From assembly GCF_900163545.1 (NCBI RefSeq), contig NZ_FUHW01000023.1, positions 18,470 to 82,469 on the forward strand: a stretch of DNA of 64,000 bases, given 5' to 3'. This DNA is from Arthrobacter rhombi (GTDB lineage Bacteria; Actinomycetota; Actinomycetes; Actinomycetales; Micrococcaceae). Of the stretch, positions 27,760-37,290 are shown in pieces. The translations under genes and the position numbers were made by a program. Positions within the stretch are counted from its first letter, which is position 1, and each line of letters begins with the position of its first letter. Under the pieces are notes generated by a model. That model made no database searches. It was given only the letters and a program-made list of their open reading frames with translations, and had not been told where the DNA came from.

Positions 27760-29901
27760 CTAGAGTGCGCAGGAAACGCAGCCCTCAACCTCCGTGCCTT
27801 CCAGCGCGAGCTGGCGGAGGCGGATGTAGTAAAGCGTCTTGATGCCCTTGCGCCATGCGTAGATCTGCGCCCGGTTGATGTCACGGGTCGTGGCGGTGTC
27901 CTTGAAGAACAACGTCAGCGACAGGCCCTGGTCAACGTGCTGGGTTGCGGCTGCGTACGTGTCGACGATCTTTTCGTAGCCGATTTCGTAGGCATCCTGG
28001 TAGTACTCCAGGTTCTCGTTGGTCAGGTACGGAGCCGGGTAGTAGACACGGCCCAATTTTCCTTCTTTACGGATCTCGATCTTCGCGGCCACCGGGTGGA
28101 TCGAAGAGGTCGAGTTGTTGATGTAGGAGATCGAGCCCGTCGGAGGGACGGCCTGCAGGTTCTGGTTGTAGATACCGTGCTCCATGATCGAAGCCTTCAG
28201 TTCCTCCCAGTCCTGCTGGGTCGGGATGTGCACATTGGCGAAAAGCTCGCGGACCCTTTCGGTCTGCGGAACCCATTCAGCCTGAGTGTACTTATCGAAG
28301 AACTCCCCCGAGGCGTACTTCGAATCCTCAAACCCATCGAAGGTTTCGCCCGTTTCCATGGCCAACTTATTCGAAGACTTCAGGGCGTGGAAGAGCACGG
28401 TGTAGAAGTAAATGTTCGTGAAGTCCAGGCCTTCTTCGGAGCCGTAGTGGACGTGTTCACGTGCCAGGTAGCCGTGCAGGTTCATTTGACCCAGACCGAT
28501 GGCGTGCGACTGCTTATTGCCCTCAGCAATCGAAGGAACCGAACCGATGTAGGACATATCCGACACTGCGGAGAGCGCGCGAATCGCTGTCTCCACCGTG
28601 GCGCCGAGGTCAGGGGAATCCATCGCCTTGGCGATGTTCAGCGAGCCGAGGTTGCAAGAGATATCCTTGCCGATCTCCTCGTAGCCCAGGTCTTCCTTGT
28701 ACACCGACGGTGAGGACACCTGCAGGATCTCCGAGCAGAGGTTGCTCATGATGACCTTGCCCTTGATGGGGTTGGCCCGGTTCACCGTGTCTTCGAACAT
28801 CACATACGGGTAGCCCGATTCGAACTGGATCTCCGCGAGGGTCTGGAAGAACTCGCGGGCGTTGATCTTGGTCTTCTTGATCCGCGAATCATCGACCATT
28901 TCGTAGTACTTCTCCGTGACGGAGACGTCGGAGAAGGGGATGCCGTAGACGCGTTCGACGTCGTAGGGCGAGAAGAGGTACATATCCTCGTTCGTCTGGG
29001 CCAGCTGGAAGGTGATGTCGGGGACGACCACGCCCAATGAGAGGGTCTTGATGCGGATTTTCTCGTCCGCGTTCTCCCGCTTGGTATCGAGGAAGCGGTA
29101 GATATCCGGGTGGTGGGCGTGCAGGTAGACGGCTCCTGCACCCTGGCGGGCACCCAGCTGGTTCGCATAGGAGAAGCTGTCTTCAAGAAGCTTCATCACG
29201 GGGATGACGCCGGAGGACTGGTTCTCGATCTGCTTGATCGGGGCACCGTGTTCGCGGATGTTCGTCAGCGACAGGGCAACACCGCCACCGCGCTTGGAAA
29301 GCTGAAGCGAGGAGTTGATGCCACGGGCGATGGACTCCATGTTGTCTTCGACGCGCAGCAGGAAGCAGGAAACCAGCTCGCCGCGCTGGGCCTTGCCGGC
29401 GTTCAGGAAGGTGGGGGTGGCTGGCTGGAAGCGACCATCGATGATCTCGTCGACCAGTTGCGTGGCCAGCTCTTCGTTGCCACGGGCCAGGTGCAGGGCG
29501 ACCATGCACACGCGGTCCTCGTAGCGTTCCAGGAAGCGCTTTCCGTCGAAGGTCTTCAGCGTGTAGGAGGTGTAGAACTTGAAGGCGCCCAGAAAGGTTT
29601 CGAAGCGGAACTTCTTCTTATAGGCATGTGCGTAGAGGCCGCGGACGAAGTTCATCGTGTACTGGTCGATGGTTTCGCGTTCGTAGTACTCGTGCTTCAC
29701 GAGGTACTCGAGCTTCTCGTCGAGGTCGTGGAAGAAGACCGTGTTGTTGTTCACATGCTGCAGGAAGTACTGCCGTGCCGCCGCACGATCTGCGGCGAAC
29801 TGGATCTTCCCCTCCTTATCGTAAAGGTTGAGCATGGCGTTGAGCTCGTGGTATCCCAAGCCCTGAAAGGCCTCAGGGACTTCCTTGGTGTCGGTCTTCA
29901 C
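27760..29901 (-). CDS. nrdE: Class Ib ribonucleotide reductase alpha subunit
   Basis: A 713-residue catalytic subunit that reduces ribonucleoside diphosphates. It has the ten-stranded barrel with [14 protein letters not shown], the radical-site loop [19 protein letters not shown] and the C-terminal redox pair CVSCAL reduced by NrdH. The GTG at 29901 forms a GTGA overlap with the nrdI stop. A TTG at 29928 with GGAAGAG just upstream would add nine residues and cannot be excluded. Confidence 0.96.
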   Translation of the reverse strand: MKTDTKEVPEAFQGLGYHELNAMLNLYDKEGKIQFAADRAAARQYFLQHVNNNTVFFHDLDEKLEYLVKHEYYERETIDQYTMNFVRGLYAHAYKKKFRFETFLGAFKFYTSYTLKTFDGKRFLERYEDRVCMVALHLARGNEELATQLVDEIIDGRFQPATPTFLNAGKAQRGELVSCFLLRVEDNMESIARGINSSLQLSKRGGGVALSLTNIREHGAPIKQIENQSSGVIPVMKLLEDSFSYANQLGARQGAGAVYLHAHHPDIYRFLDTKRENADEKIRIKTLSLGVVVPDITFQLAQTNEDMYLFSPYDVERVYGIPFSDVSVTEKYYEMVDDSRIKKTKINAREFFQTLAEIQFESGYPYVMFEDTVNRANPIKGKVIMSNLCSEILQVSSPSVYKEDLGYEEIGKDISCNLGSLNIAKAMDSPDLGATVETAIRALSAVSDMSYIGSVPSIAEGNKQSHAIGLGQMNLHGYLAREHVHYGSEEGLDFTNIYFYTVLFHALKSSNKLAMETGETFDGFEDSKYASGEFFDKYTQAEWVPQTERVRELFANVHIPTQQDWEELKASIMEHGIYNQNLQAVPPTGSISYINNSTSSIHPVAAKIEIRKEGKLGRVYYPAPYLTNENLEYYQDAYEIGYEKIVDTYAAATQHVDQGLSLTLFFKDTATTRDINRAQIYAWRKGIKTLYYIRLRQLALEGTEVEGCVSCAL

Positions 29902-30374
29902 GGTTGGCTCTGCGACGGTGGTGTCCAAAACTCTTCCAATCCTTGGCGTACACGGGTGACGTCTTCCGACGTCCCCATGAGTTCGAAACGATATAGCACG
30001 GGAACCGAGCATTTGGCGGAGATCTTGTCTGCCGCCAAGCAGTAGGTGGTTCCAAAGTTGGTGTTGCCGGCGCCGATGACGCCGCGCAGCAGCTGTCGGT
30101 TTCCCTCGTTGTTGAGGAACCGGATCACCTGCGGGAGGATCGACCGCGCCCCTTTCTCCCCACCATAGGTGGGCAGAACGAGGACATACGGCTGAGAAGC
30201 CAGCAGTTCTGGTTCGCTGGCATAGAGGGGGATCTGCGCCGCTTCAAGCCCCAGTTTCTCCATGAACCGTTTCGTGTAGCCGGAAACGGAGGAGAAGTAG
30301 ATCAGGGAACTCTCAGTGGTGTTTGCGGTGGCCGGACGCGTGGTCCGCTCCTCCACCGCGATGTCGCCAGACAT
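29898..30374 (-). CDS. nrdI: Flavodoxin-like ribonucleotide reductase activator NrdI
   Basis: A 158-residue FMN protein that supplies oxidant for assembling the Mn-tyrosyl cofactor of NrdF. FMN-binding loops are [25 protein letters not shown] and [13 protein letters not shown]. The ATG at 30374 follows GGAGG. The N-terminal 24 residues before the fold are not conserved. It lies between nrdH and nrdE. Confidence 0.95.
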   Translation of the reverse strand: MSGDIAVEERTTRPATANTTESSLIYFSSVSGYTKRFMEKLGLEAAQIPLYASEPELLASQPYVLVLPTYGGEKGARSILPQVIRFLNNEGNRQLLRGVIGAGNTNFGTTYCLAADKISAKCSVPVLYRFELMGTSEDVTRVRQGLEEFWTPPSQSQP

Positions 30375-30412
30375 GAGACCGGCCTCCAACTGCTGGTGAT
30401 GGGTGTTGTTGC

Positions 30413-30655
30413 CTAGGCTACGTTCGAGGCGGCCATGGCCAGTTCCTCGATCTTGTCCGGGCGGAAGCCTGACCAGTGGTCGGCTTCGGTCATGACGACG
30501 GGGGCCTGCATGTAGCCGAGGGCCCGAACGCGCTCGAGGGCATCCGCATCCTGGGAGATGTCGACCTTCTGGTAGGCAATGCCCTTCTTGTCCAGCGCTC
30601 GGTAAGTGGCGTTGCACTGCACGCATGCTGGCTTGGTGTAAACCGTGACGGTCAT
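30413..30655 (-). CDS. nrdH: Glutaredoxin-like protein NrdH
   Basis: An 80-residue thioredoxin-fold electron donor for NrdE. The redox motif is CVQC in [15 protein letters not shown], and the C-terminal WSGFRPDKI is the family signature for thioredoxin-reductase recognition. The ATG at 30655 follows GAGGGGATC. It is the first gene of nrdHIEF. Confidence 0.96.
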   Translation of the reverse strand: MTVTVYTKPACVQCNATYRALDKKGIAYQKVDISQDADALERVRALGYMQAPVVMTEADHWSGFRPDKIEELAMAASNVA

Positions 30656-30794
30656 GGCGTTGATCCCCTCGTACAAAATATGCGGTCTTCTTCGTGGTGT
30701 GTTCCCGGATTCCCGGGGGTCCGAAAGCGGGCCATCCGAGCGTTGGCGGGAGTAGAAACTGTTCCCGCCCCGTGGGGCGCTTCCTGAGATTTCA

Positions 30795-30810
30795 ATACTA
30801 CATGTAGTAC
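30795..30810 (-). promoter_or_regulatory. NrdR box candidate, copy 1
   Basis: ATACTACATGTAGTAC has a perfect palindromic core and fits the NrdR consensus CWATATAWG-type box. It lies 140 bases upstream of nrdH. A second copy lies 32 bases away, three helical turns, the typical spacing for NrdR. A possible minus-strand -10 (TAGTAT) overlaps it. Confidence 0.65.
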
Positions 30811-30826
30811 AAGGTTCAGCAAGCAA

Positions 30827-30842
30827 CCCCTATATGTTGTCT
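30827..30842 (-). promoter_or_regulatory. NrdR box candidate, copy 2
   Basis: CCCCTATATGTTGTCT carries the core CTATATGTTG, aligned base for base with copy 1 at a 32-base offset. Binding of NrdR at both boxes would repress nrdHIEF when ATP/dATP levels are high. The nrdR gene is not in this window. Confidence 0.6.
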
Positions 30843-31082
30843 TACAAGTATGTCATTCCCCACGGCGTTAGTCCACAGCGGGTGTGGAGAAACGCATCCC
30901 TAATTGCCGCACGAATCCGGGGTTCAGGCAGCTCCATCCACAGGCTGTGCATGGAAGATGCCCACAAGCCAACAGCTGGTGTGTCGCTCCGCGACGGCGT
31001 GTCGCCACCTCCTCGGAAAAGCGAGGGTCGAAGGCTCAGCGGTAGGCTGGATTCAACCTCAGCGGAAGGAACTCTAACTGAT
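30843..31082 (+). other. poxB upstream region
   Basis: This 240-base stretch holds no gene. TAGGCT at 31043-31048 is a possible -10 for poxB, about 35 bases upstream of its ATG; no good -35 was seen. GGAAGGAAC at 31065-31075 serves as ribosome-binding site. Confidence 0.35.
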
Positions 31083-32807
31083 ATGACTACGGTCTCAGAA
31101 CACATGATCGCCACCCTTCGGGCCAACGGCGTCCAACGAATCCATGGCGTCCCCGGAGACTCGCTCAATGGGATCACCGACGCGCTGCGCAAGGACGGGA
31201 CGATTTCCTGGTCCAATGTCCGCCATGAAGAGGCCGCCGCGTTTGCTGCCGGGGCCGAGGCAACGATGACCGGGAACCTGGGCGTCTGTGCCGGCAGCTG
31301 TGGTCCGGGCAACCTGCACCTGATCAACGGGCTCTACGAGGCCAATAGATCACGTGTACCGGTTCTCGCCATTGCCGCACATATCCCCAGCGCGGAGATT
31401 GGCAGTAACTACTTCCAAGAAACACATCCTCAAGACCTCTTCAGCGAATGCTCGGTCTTCACGGAAATGGTCTCCACCCCAGATCAAATGCCGCGCTTGC
31501 TGGAAATTGCGATGCGGACCGCGATCGAAAAGCGTGGCGTTGCCGTGCTGGTCATCCCTGGCGACGTGGCACTGGCTCCGGCAACCAATGAGCGGATCAC
31601 CCACATCCGCCGCTCCCACCCGGTCGTGGTGCCCTCGAGGGAAGAACTCGAAGAAGCGGCAGGCATTCTTAATGCTGGCTCCAAGGTCACGATCCTTGCT
31701 GGCGCGGGCGTGGCAGGTGCCCATGATGCCGTGGTGGGGCTGGCGGACACTCTCGGTGCACCTATCGTCCACGCCCTCGGCGGCAAAGAGCATATCGAAT
31801 ACGACAATGAGTTCGACGTCGGCATGACCGGGCTGCTCGGTTTCGCCTCGGGCTACCGGGCCATGGAAGACGCCGATACCTTGCTCATGCTGGGCACCGA
31901 CTTCCCGTACCAGCAATTTTTCCCCTCCAAGGCCCGTATTATCCAGGTTGACCTTCGTGGCGAGCAGCTCGGCCGTCGTGCTCCGGTGGACCTCGGGCTG
32001 GTGGGCACGGTGGCCGACACCGCCGAAGCCCTCCAGCCGATGCTCAAGCGCAAGTCCCGCAGATCACATCTGAAGGATGCGCAGAAGCACTACCGCAAGA
32101 CCCGCGAGAAGCTCGACGATCTGGCCACGAAGACGCGCAAGGGCAAACCGTTGCACCCGCAATTCGTTGCTCGGAGTCTGGATCGTCATGCCTCGGATGA
32201 CGCTGTGTTCATTCCCGATGTGGGATCCCCGGTCATGTGGGCCTCCCGTTACCTGACCATGAACGGCCGGCGCCGTCTGTTCGGATCCTTTGCCCACGGG
32301 TCCATGGCCAACGCGCTCCCCCAAGCCATCGGAGCACAGTCAGCGGCACCGGGCCGTCAGATCGTTGCCATGTGTGGTGACGGCGGTTTGTCGATGCTCA
32401 TGGGCGAGTTGCTCACCGTGGTCCAGTCGAAGCTGCCGGTAAAGATGGTGGTCTTCAACAACTCCTCACTGAACTTTGTGGAGCTGGAGATGAAGGCGGC
32501 AGGATTCGTGAATTATGCCACCGACTTGGAGAACCCGAACTTTGCCGAGGTGGCCAACGCGGTCGGGGTTCTCGGTATCCGGGTGGAAAGCTCTGCCGAT
32601 CTGGATGCGGCCCTGAAGAAGGCCCTGGCCCATGACGGACCAGCACTCGTTGATATCGTCACGGCGCGTCAGGAACTGACCATGCCACCGAACGTCACCG
32701 CTGAACAGGCCAAGGGGTTCGCCCTGTATGCCGTACGAACGGTCATGTCCGGCAGAGGCGACGAGCTATTGGACCTCGCGGCGACGAACTGGCGTCAACT
32801 CTTCTAG
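31083..32807 (+). CDS. poxB: Thiamine-dependent pyruvate dehydrogenase/oxidase (PoxB type)
   Basis: A 574-residue TPP enzyme that decarboxylates pyruvate to acetate, passing electrons through FAD to quinone. It has an N-terminal pyrimidine-binding domain (catalytic glutamate in VRHEEAAAFAAGAEA), a middle FAD/Rossmann-like domain (LGTDFPYQQFFP) and a C-terminal pyrophosphate domain with the GDGG-to-NN motif (CGDGGLSMLMGEL ... VVFNNSSLN). The C-terminal amphipathic part is the expected membrane-binding region. The ATG at 31083 has GGAAGGAAC upstream. A strong hairpin follows. Confidence 0.92.
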   Translation: MTTVSEHMIATLRANGVQRIHGVPGDSLNGITDALRKDGTISWSNVRHEEAAAFAAGAEATMTGNLGVCAGSCGPGNLHLINGLYEANRSRVPVLAIAAHIPSAEIGSNYFQETHPQDLFSECSVFTEMVSTPDQMPRLLEIAMRTAIEKRGVAVLVIPGDVALAPATNERITHIRRSHPVVVPSREELEEAAGILNAGSKVTILAGAGVAGAHDAVVGLADTLGAPIVHALGGKEHIEYDNEFDVGMTGLLGFASGYRAMEDADTLLMLGTDFPYQQFFPSKARIIQVDLRGEQLGRRAPVDLGLVGTVADTAEALQPMLKRKSRRSHLKDAQKHYRKTREKLDDLATKTRKGKPLHPQFVARSLDRHASDDAVFIPDVGSPVMWASRYLTMNGRRRLFGSFAHGSMANALPQAIGAQSAAPGRQIVAMCGDGGLSMLMGELLTVVQSKLPVKMVVFNNSSLNFVELEMKAAGFVNYATDLENPNFAEVANAVGVLGIRVESSADLDAALKKALAHDGPALVDIVTARQELTMPPNVTAEQAKGFALYAVRTVMSGRGDELLDLAATNWRQLF

Positions 32808-32822
32808 TGCCGGATCTGGTCT

Positions 32823-32852
32823 GCGTGGAGCTCGGAAAACGGAGCTCCACGC
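32823..32852 (+). terminator. Hairpin after poxB
   Basis: GCGTGGAGCTC (32823-32833) pairs perfectly with GAGCTCCACGC (32842-32852) around an A-rich loop. There is no T-run, so termination strength is uncertain. Confidence 0.6.
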
Positions 32853-32864
32853 GGGCCGGCCTCT

Positions 32865-33450
32865 CTATTCCAGCTGGGCCCTGACCTCGTTCTTACGTAT
32901 CTTTCCGGTGACCGTCTTCGGAAGCTCCGCAAAGACCCGCACCATCTTGGGCACCTGGAAACGCGCAAGGTGCTGCGTGGCGTGGGAGACGACTCGTTCC
33001 TCCAGTTCTCCGGCTATCGAGGAGGCGTTCTCACCACCGGACGTGATGATCTCCTTCAGCCGGTCGGAGAACCAGAGGACGGCATCTTCGATGACTCCTT
33101 GGCCTGCGGGTTCTTCCAGTATCCGGAGCAGACATTCGGGGACCTGTAGGCAATCTCAACAACTTCACCGGCAGAGAGTCCCCTTCCAGTCGGGTCCATC
33201 ATGCCGACCAGCACGGGTGGCGTTTGAATTCCCCAAAAGTTTGAGGCGTTCTGTAGATGGGCCGGCCTCTGCATGGCGGTGACCGGCAATACTTCCGTCT
33301 GTCCGGAGCTGGGGATGACTGCTGCCGGCGGATACATCGCGTCCACGCGTTCGAGTAGTTCCGTGACATCGGCAATATCATCATGTGGGTCAACGGAGGA
33401 TTGGAACCCCGGTTCTCACGAACGGCACTCGAATTGCTCAGCGAGGCAAT
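32865..33450 (-). pseudogene. Remnant of an acyl-CoA synthetase (AMP-binding enzyme), C-terminal half
   Basis: The minus strand carries pieces of an AMP-forming ligase in order but in different frames. They are SSGQTEVLPVTAMQRPAHLQN, then GEVVEIAYRSPNVCSGYWKNP, then after a frame change VLWFSDRLKEIITSGGENAS joined directly to ELEERVVSHATQHLARFQVP and ELPKTVTGKIRKNEVRAQLE before a TAG at 32865-32867. In intact enzymes about 45 residues lie between the GGEN motif and the HLARFKVP region, so an internal deletion has occurred. No start or N-terminal domain remains. It was probably a fatty-acid or aromatic-acid CoA ligase. Confidence 0.82.
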
Positions 33451-33677
33451 GGTCACCGACAGATGGCTGGTTAGCGTCTCTTTCGGGCGCGTAGTCGTCC
33501 CTCACATGTAAAGGCACTGGACACTGTCCCGGCCGTCGATGAGTACGTGCATCGGATCAGGTGTGGCGCCTTCCACCAGGTCATCCCAACCCTTGGGTCG
33601 CTCTTTTGGTCACCGCCGATGGGTCTTGACCGCCCACACGTCGCGGACTCGTTCCGCAGTTTTCTTCGACACCGAAG

Positions 33678-34150
33678 CAGGACCGCAGCCGCATCACTCG
33701 GCAGCGATTGCTCGAGGCGATCCTCGTCTGCCTGGCCGATGAAGGGGTGGCAGCCGGCAACCGACAGCACCACGTCCTCACCCGGGAGGATCTGATCCTT
33801 GCGGCACTGGACGACATGGTCGAACGCCGTAGGGCCCTCGCCGTTGACGCTCCCCCTATCGGGGGATGGAAGCGGAACAGATCGAGGCCATCGTGAATTT
33901 TTTGCCGATCCGTATACCGGAACCCTGTGTCGCGCCGCGCTCCACGTGTCGACGGTCGTCGCCGTGGGTCAGACTCTCCGTGGGCGGATCATCCCCTTGG
34001 AACGGCAAGCTGGTCGCGATATGCACCGGCTGGCGCTGCAACTGCTCGATGTTGACGACAGCGACCTCGTGATGTCCGCATGGTTAAACCAGCTGGACGT
34101 GGCTCTCGGTCAAGCACGAGGGCGCTTCCCCGCTCCTCACGACGAGAGGG
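33678..34150 (+). pseudogene. Remnant of a TetR family regulator
   Basis: The first part reads DRSRITRQRLLEAILVCLADEGVA then AGNRQHHVLTREDLILAALDDMVERR. This matches the TetR HTH start and end, but about 18 residues containing the recognition helix are deleted. Around 33890 the frame shifts, and the ligand domain continues as FADPYTGTLCRAALHVSTVV and RGRIIPLERQAGRDMHRLAL to about 34150. It is divergent from the acyl-CoA ligase remnant, suggesting a former regulator-target pair. Confidence 0.7.
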
Positions 34151-34322
34151 CCTGGCCTCTCCTCCCCGGGCTCAACTACCCGGGTCGGCGCTACCGGGTT
34201 AGCATGGACTCGCCGCGTATTACTACCGGGTAGCCCGCACGCCTTCTTCCTGCCGTAGGGAGAATACACCCGTTGCAGAGCGGAACAGTCTTCGCCATTG
34301 TTCCGACGCGAAGGAGTACTGA

Positions 34323-36593
34323 TTGACTGACGCAGAAGAGCCCCCCGAGGGTTCAGCCGAACGACCTCACCCCAGGATCGACCGCAGCCGTTTCGGCATC
34401 GCAGGCCGCCGCAGGGAGCCCGACGCTCAACACATGCGTCCCCCCATTTCCAGCAGCGAACTGAGCAAGGGACCCGTCGAGCTCTCCGAGCACCGCGGGC
34501 CCCGGGTCAATTGGCGCGTCTTCGTCACCTCTTCGGCGATCATTTTGGGTTTCTCGGTCTGGGCGATGCTCTTACCGGATCAGGCGTCGGCGACCATGCA
34601 AGCTGCCGTGACGTGGATCTCGACCAATCTGGGGTGGTTCTACGTCGTAACGATCACCCTGGTCATCCTCTTCGTCCTCTGGGTGGCGCTCTCCAAGGAA
34701 GGCGGTGTCCGGCTGGGGCCGGACCATTCTCGCCCGCAGTACAACCTCTTCACCTGGGTAGCCATGTTGTTCGCAGCCGGGGTCGGCATCGACATGCTCT
34801 TCTACTCGGTCACCGGCCCCATCACCCAGTTCATCACCCCACCCTCGGCCACTCCCGAATCGGCTGAAGCCCTCCAGGACTCGGTAATTTGGACGATGTT
34901 CCACTATGGAGTCGCCGGTTGGTCGATGTACGCCCTGCTGGGCATGGCCATGGGCTACTTTGCCTATCGGTGGGGCATGCCCCTGTCGATTCGTGCGGTG
35001 CTATATCCGCTCTTGGGCAAACGCGTACGGGGGGCCGCAGGGGATGTCATCGATATCTTCGCTCTGGTGGGGACCGTCTTCGGTGTGGCCACGTCCATGG
35101 GGATCGGGGTCGTGCTCCTCAACGTCGGTTTTTCCTGGCTCTTGGGTATTCCCGAGGGGCTGGCATTGCAGATCGCCTTGGTGCTCGTCGCCGTCATCAT
35201 GACCGTGGCCGCCTGCGCCTCGGGGGTGGATAAGGGGATCCGGCTCATCTCCGAGCTCAACCTCTGGGCCGCCGGCGCCATGATGCTCTACATCTTGATT
35301 ACCGGCAAGACCGCTTTCCTGCTCAACGCGATGGTCGAAAATATCGGCAGGTTTGTCCTCACCTTGCCCGAGCGCACCCTAAAGACCTTCGCCTACACCG
35401 ATGGTGGCAGTGAGTGGATGGGAAGTTGGACGCTCTTCTTCTGGGCCTTCTGGCTCGCCTGGGGGCCCTTCGTCGGGCTCTTCCTGGCACGGATCTCCCG
35501 TGGCCGCACCCTCCGTGAATTCGTGATTGCTGCGATCACCGCACCGGTCCTCTGCGATTTCTTCATCGTCACGATCTTCGGCAATAGTGCCCTCCGTCAG
35601 GTGCTGGAGGGAAACACCGACTTCGCCGAGCTGGCCATGGATAGTCCCGAACATGGCTGGTATGCCCTCTTGGAGATGTTTCCCGGCGCCCCCTTCCTGA
35701 TCGGCTTGGCCACACTTTCCGGGATGCTGTTCTACCTGACCAGCGCGAATTCTGGTGCCATGGTCATGGCGAATTTCTCCTCCTCGATTCCAGATCCTTC
35801 AGTGGACGGGGCGAAATGGTTGCGGATCTTCTGGGCGGTACTCACCGCGGTGCTCACGGTTTCGATGATCGTTGCCGGAGGGGTGACAACCATGGAACAC
35901 GCGACGCTGATCTTCGCGTTGCCGGTGACCATCATCAGTTATTTGGTCATGGCCTCCTTTTCCAAGGTCCTGCGGATGGAACGGGCCGAACGAGAGGGGC
36001 AGGTGCGGCGCCGGCGCTCGATGGCCATCCATGGCGGCCAGACCCCAGAGAAGACCTGGCGTCAGCGCCTGGCCCAGCTGCGTTCGTACCCGTCCAAGAA
36101 GGCCGTGGCACAGTTCGCTGACCGTGTGGTGGAACCTGCGTTGCAGGAAGTGCTCAACGAATTCAACGGTTTGGGCTACGACGCCGAACTGACGAGCGAA
36201 CCCAATCTCGAAACGGGCATCAGCGAGCACACCCTGCTGGTCAACATGGAAGACCACCGGAATTTCCACTACCAGGTAGCTGCCGTCGAAGCGCCGGCAC
36301 CGATGTTCGGCGGGCGCAGCATGTCGCGACAGATCGACGTCTACTACCGGCTGGAGGTCTTCACCCAGACGGGAACCGAGGGCTATGACCTGATGGGTCT
36401 GACGGAGCAGCAGATCATCAATGATGTCCTGGACCGGTACGAGGCACATCTGGGGTTCCTCCACTACTCCAACGAGCATGACTACGCCTCGGTCCTCACC
36501 CCGGTCATGCCGACCACGACGGGAACCATTCCACGGATTCCAGCATCGGCCGATGACGTTGAACCTCTTGAAGAAGATCGACCCCAGCACTAA
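34323..36593 (+). CDS. BCCT family transporter, BetT-like with long C-terminal tail
   Basis: A 756-residue secondary transporter for choline, betaine or related compounds. Twelve membrane segments span about residues 65-560, including the family signature FWAFWLAWGPFVGLFLARISRG and the motif GVGIDMLFYSVTGP. A hydrophilic N-terminal 60 residues and a C-terminal cytoplasmic region of about 185 residues (QFADRVVEPALQEVLNEF onward) match the BetT subgroup whose tail senses osmotic state. The start codon is TTG with AAGGAG eight bases upstream. A strong terminator follows. Confidence 0.92.
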   Translation: MTDAEEPPEGSAERPHPRIDRSRFGIAGRRREPDAQHMRPPISSSELSKGPVELSEHRGPRVNWRVFVTSSAIILGFSVWAMLLPDQASATMQAAVTWISTNLGWFYVVTITLVILFVLWVALSKEGGVRLGPDHSRPQYNLFTWVAMLFAAGVGIDMLFYSVTGPITQFITPPSATPESAEALQDSVIWTMFHYGVAGWSMYALLGMAMGYFAYRWGMPLSIRAVLYPLLGKRVRGAAGDVIDIFALVGTVFGVATSMGIGVVLLNVGFSWLLGIPEGLALQIALVLVAVIMTVAACASGVDKGIRLISELNLWAAGAMMLYILITGKTAFLLNAMVENIGRFVLTLPERTLKTFAYTDGGSEWMGSWTLFFWAFWLAWGPFVGLFLARISRGRTLREFVIAAITAPVLCDFFIVTIFGNSALRQVLEGNTDFAELAMDSPEHGWYALLEMFPGAPFLIGLATLSGMLFYLTSANSGAMVMANFSSSIPDPSVDGAKWLRIFWAVLTAVLTVSMIVAGGVTTMEHATLIFALPVTIISYLVMASFSKVLRMERAEREGQVRRRRSMAIHGGQTPEKTWRQRLAQLRSYPSKKAVAQFADRVVEPALQEVLNEFNGLGYDAELTSEPNLETGISEHTLLVNMEDHRNFHYQVAAVEAPAPMFGGRSMSRQIDVYYRLEVFTQTGTEGYDLMGLTEQQIINDVLDRYEAHLGFLHYSNEHDYASVLTPVMPTTTGTIPRIPASADDVEPLEEDRPQH

Positions 36594-36634
36594 TCCGGGT
36601 CGACGCGGCAGGCAGCTCAATGACCCCGGACAGA

Positions 36635-36669
36635 GAAGGAGCCCCATCCGCAGATGGGGCTCCTTCTTT
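36635..36669 (+). terminator. Rho-independent terminator after the BCCT gene
   Basis: GAAGGAGCCCCATC (36635-36648) pairs perfectly with GATGGGGCTCCTTC (36653-36666) around CGCA, followed by TTTG. It faces the tRNA gene on the opposite strand. Confidence 0.85.
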
Positions 36670-36685
36670 GATGTCTCAATTTCGG

Positions 36686-36758
36686 TGGAGGTAAGGGGAT
36701 TCGAACCCCTGACCTTCTGCATGCCATGCAGACGCGCTACCAACTGCGCCATACCCCC
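36686..36758 (-). tRNA. tRNA-Ala (anticodon GGC)
   Basis: A 73-base cloverleaf on the minus strand: acceptor GGGGGTA pairs with TACCTCC (one G-T), D-arm GCGCAGTTGGTAGCGC, anticodon stem TCTGC/GCAGA with loop ATGGCAT, and T-arm AGGGGTTCGAATCCCCT. The anticodon GGC reads the alanine codon GCC, dominant in such GC-rich genomes. The discriminator is A, and CCA is not encoded. Confidence 0.97.
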
Positions 36759-36843
36759 GAAAGGGAGTTGCCGGTTTCGTTTCCGTCCGGACAACTCATC
36801 CATCATAGGGCACGGAATTTAGCCCGCGCAAATCGACGGCAGC

Positions 36844-37251
36844 TTACTGTGCGGTGGTCTCCGGCTCGTCGGTGGTGGCCACGGTTCGGGCTTCGACGGG
36901 CAGTTCGATGGCGGGGCAGTCGCTCCACAAACGATCCAGCGCGTAGAAGACTCGATCTTCTTGGTGCTGAACGTGGATGACGACGTCGATGTAATCCAGC
37001 AGGACCCAACGGCCGAGTCCCCTGCCCTCACGGCGGACGGGGCGTAGGTCATACTTTTCGATCAGGGCTTCTTCGATGCCGTCGACAATGGAGTTGACCT
37101 GGCGCTCGCTATCTGCCGAAGCGATCAGGAAGGCATCCGTGATCCCCAGGCGTTCGCTGACGTCTAGGGCAATCTGGTTCTCTGCGAGTTTCTCCGCCGC
37201 GGCCAATGCTGCGGTTTGGATAACGTTCAGTGAGTATTCTGTTGCAGCCAT
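36844..37251 (-). CDS. rsfS: Ribosomal silencing factor RsfS
   Basis: A 135-residue protein that binds ribosomal protein uL14 and blocks 30S-50S joining in starvation. The family core is visible in ALDVSERLGITDAFLIASADSERQVNSIVDGIEE and GRWVLLDYIDVVIHV (each longer motif in part). The 20-residue C-terminal tail (VEARTVATTDEPETTAQ) is extra. GAGGAG precedes the ATG. It lies downstream of nadD and a membrane protein gene, as is usual in actinobacteria. Confidence 0.96.
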   Translation of the reverse strand: MAATEYSLNVIQTAALAAAEKLAENQIALDVSERLGITDAFLIASADSERQVNSIVDGIEEALIEKYDLRPVRREGRGLGRWVLLDYIDVVIHVQHQEDRVFYALDRLWSDCPAIELPVEARTVATTDEPETTAQ

Positions 37252-37290
37252 GTGGCTCCTCGGGTCATGGTGCTGGTCGTCGGAGGACGA

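Noticed and set aside
33471..33680. Further gene between the two pseudogenes
   Set aside because: Short frames on both strands lack motifs and ribosome-binding sites; the stretch is most simply the decayed promoter and 5' region.
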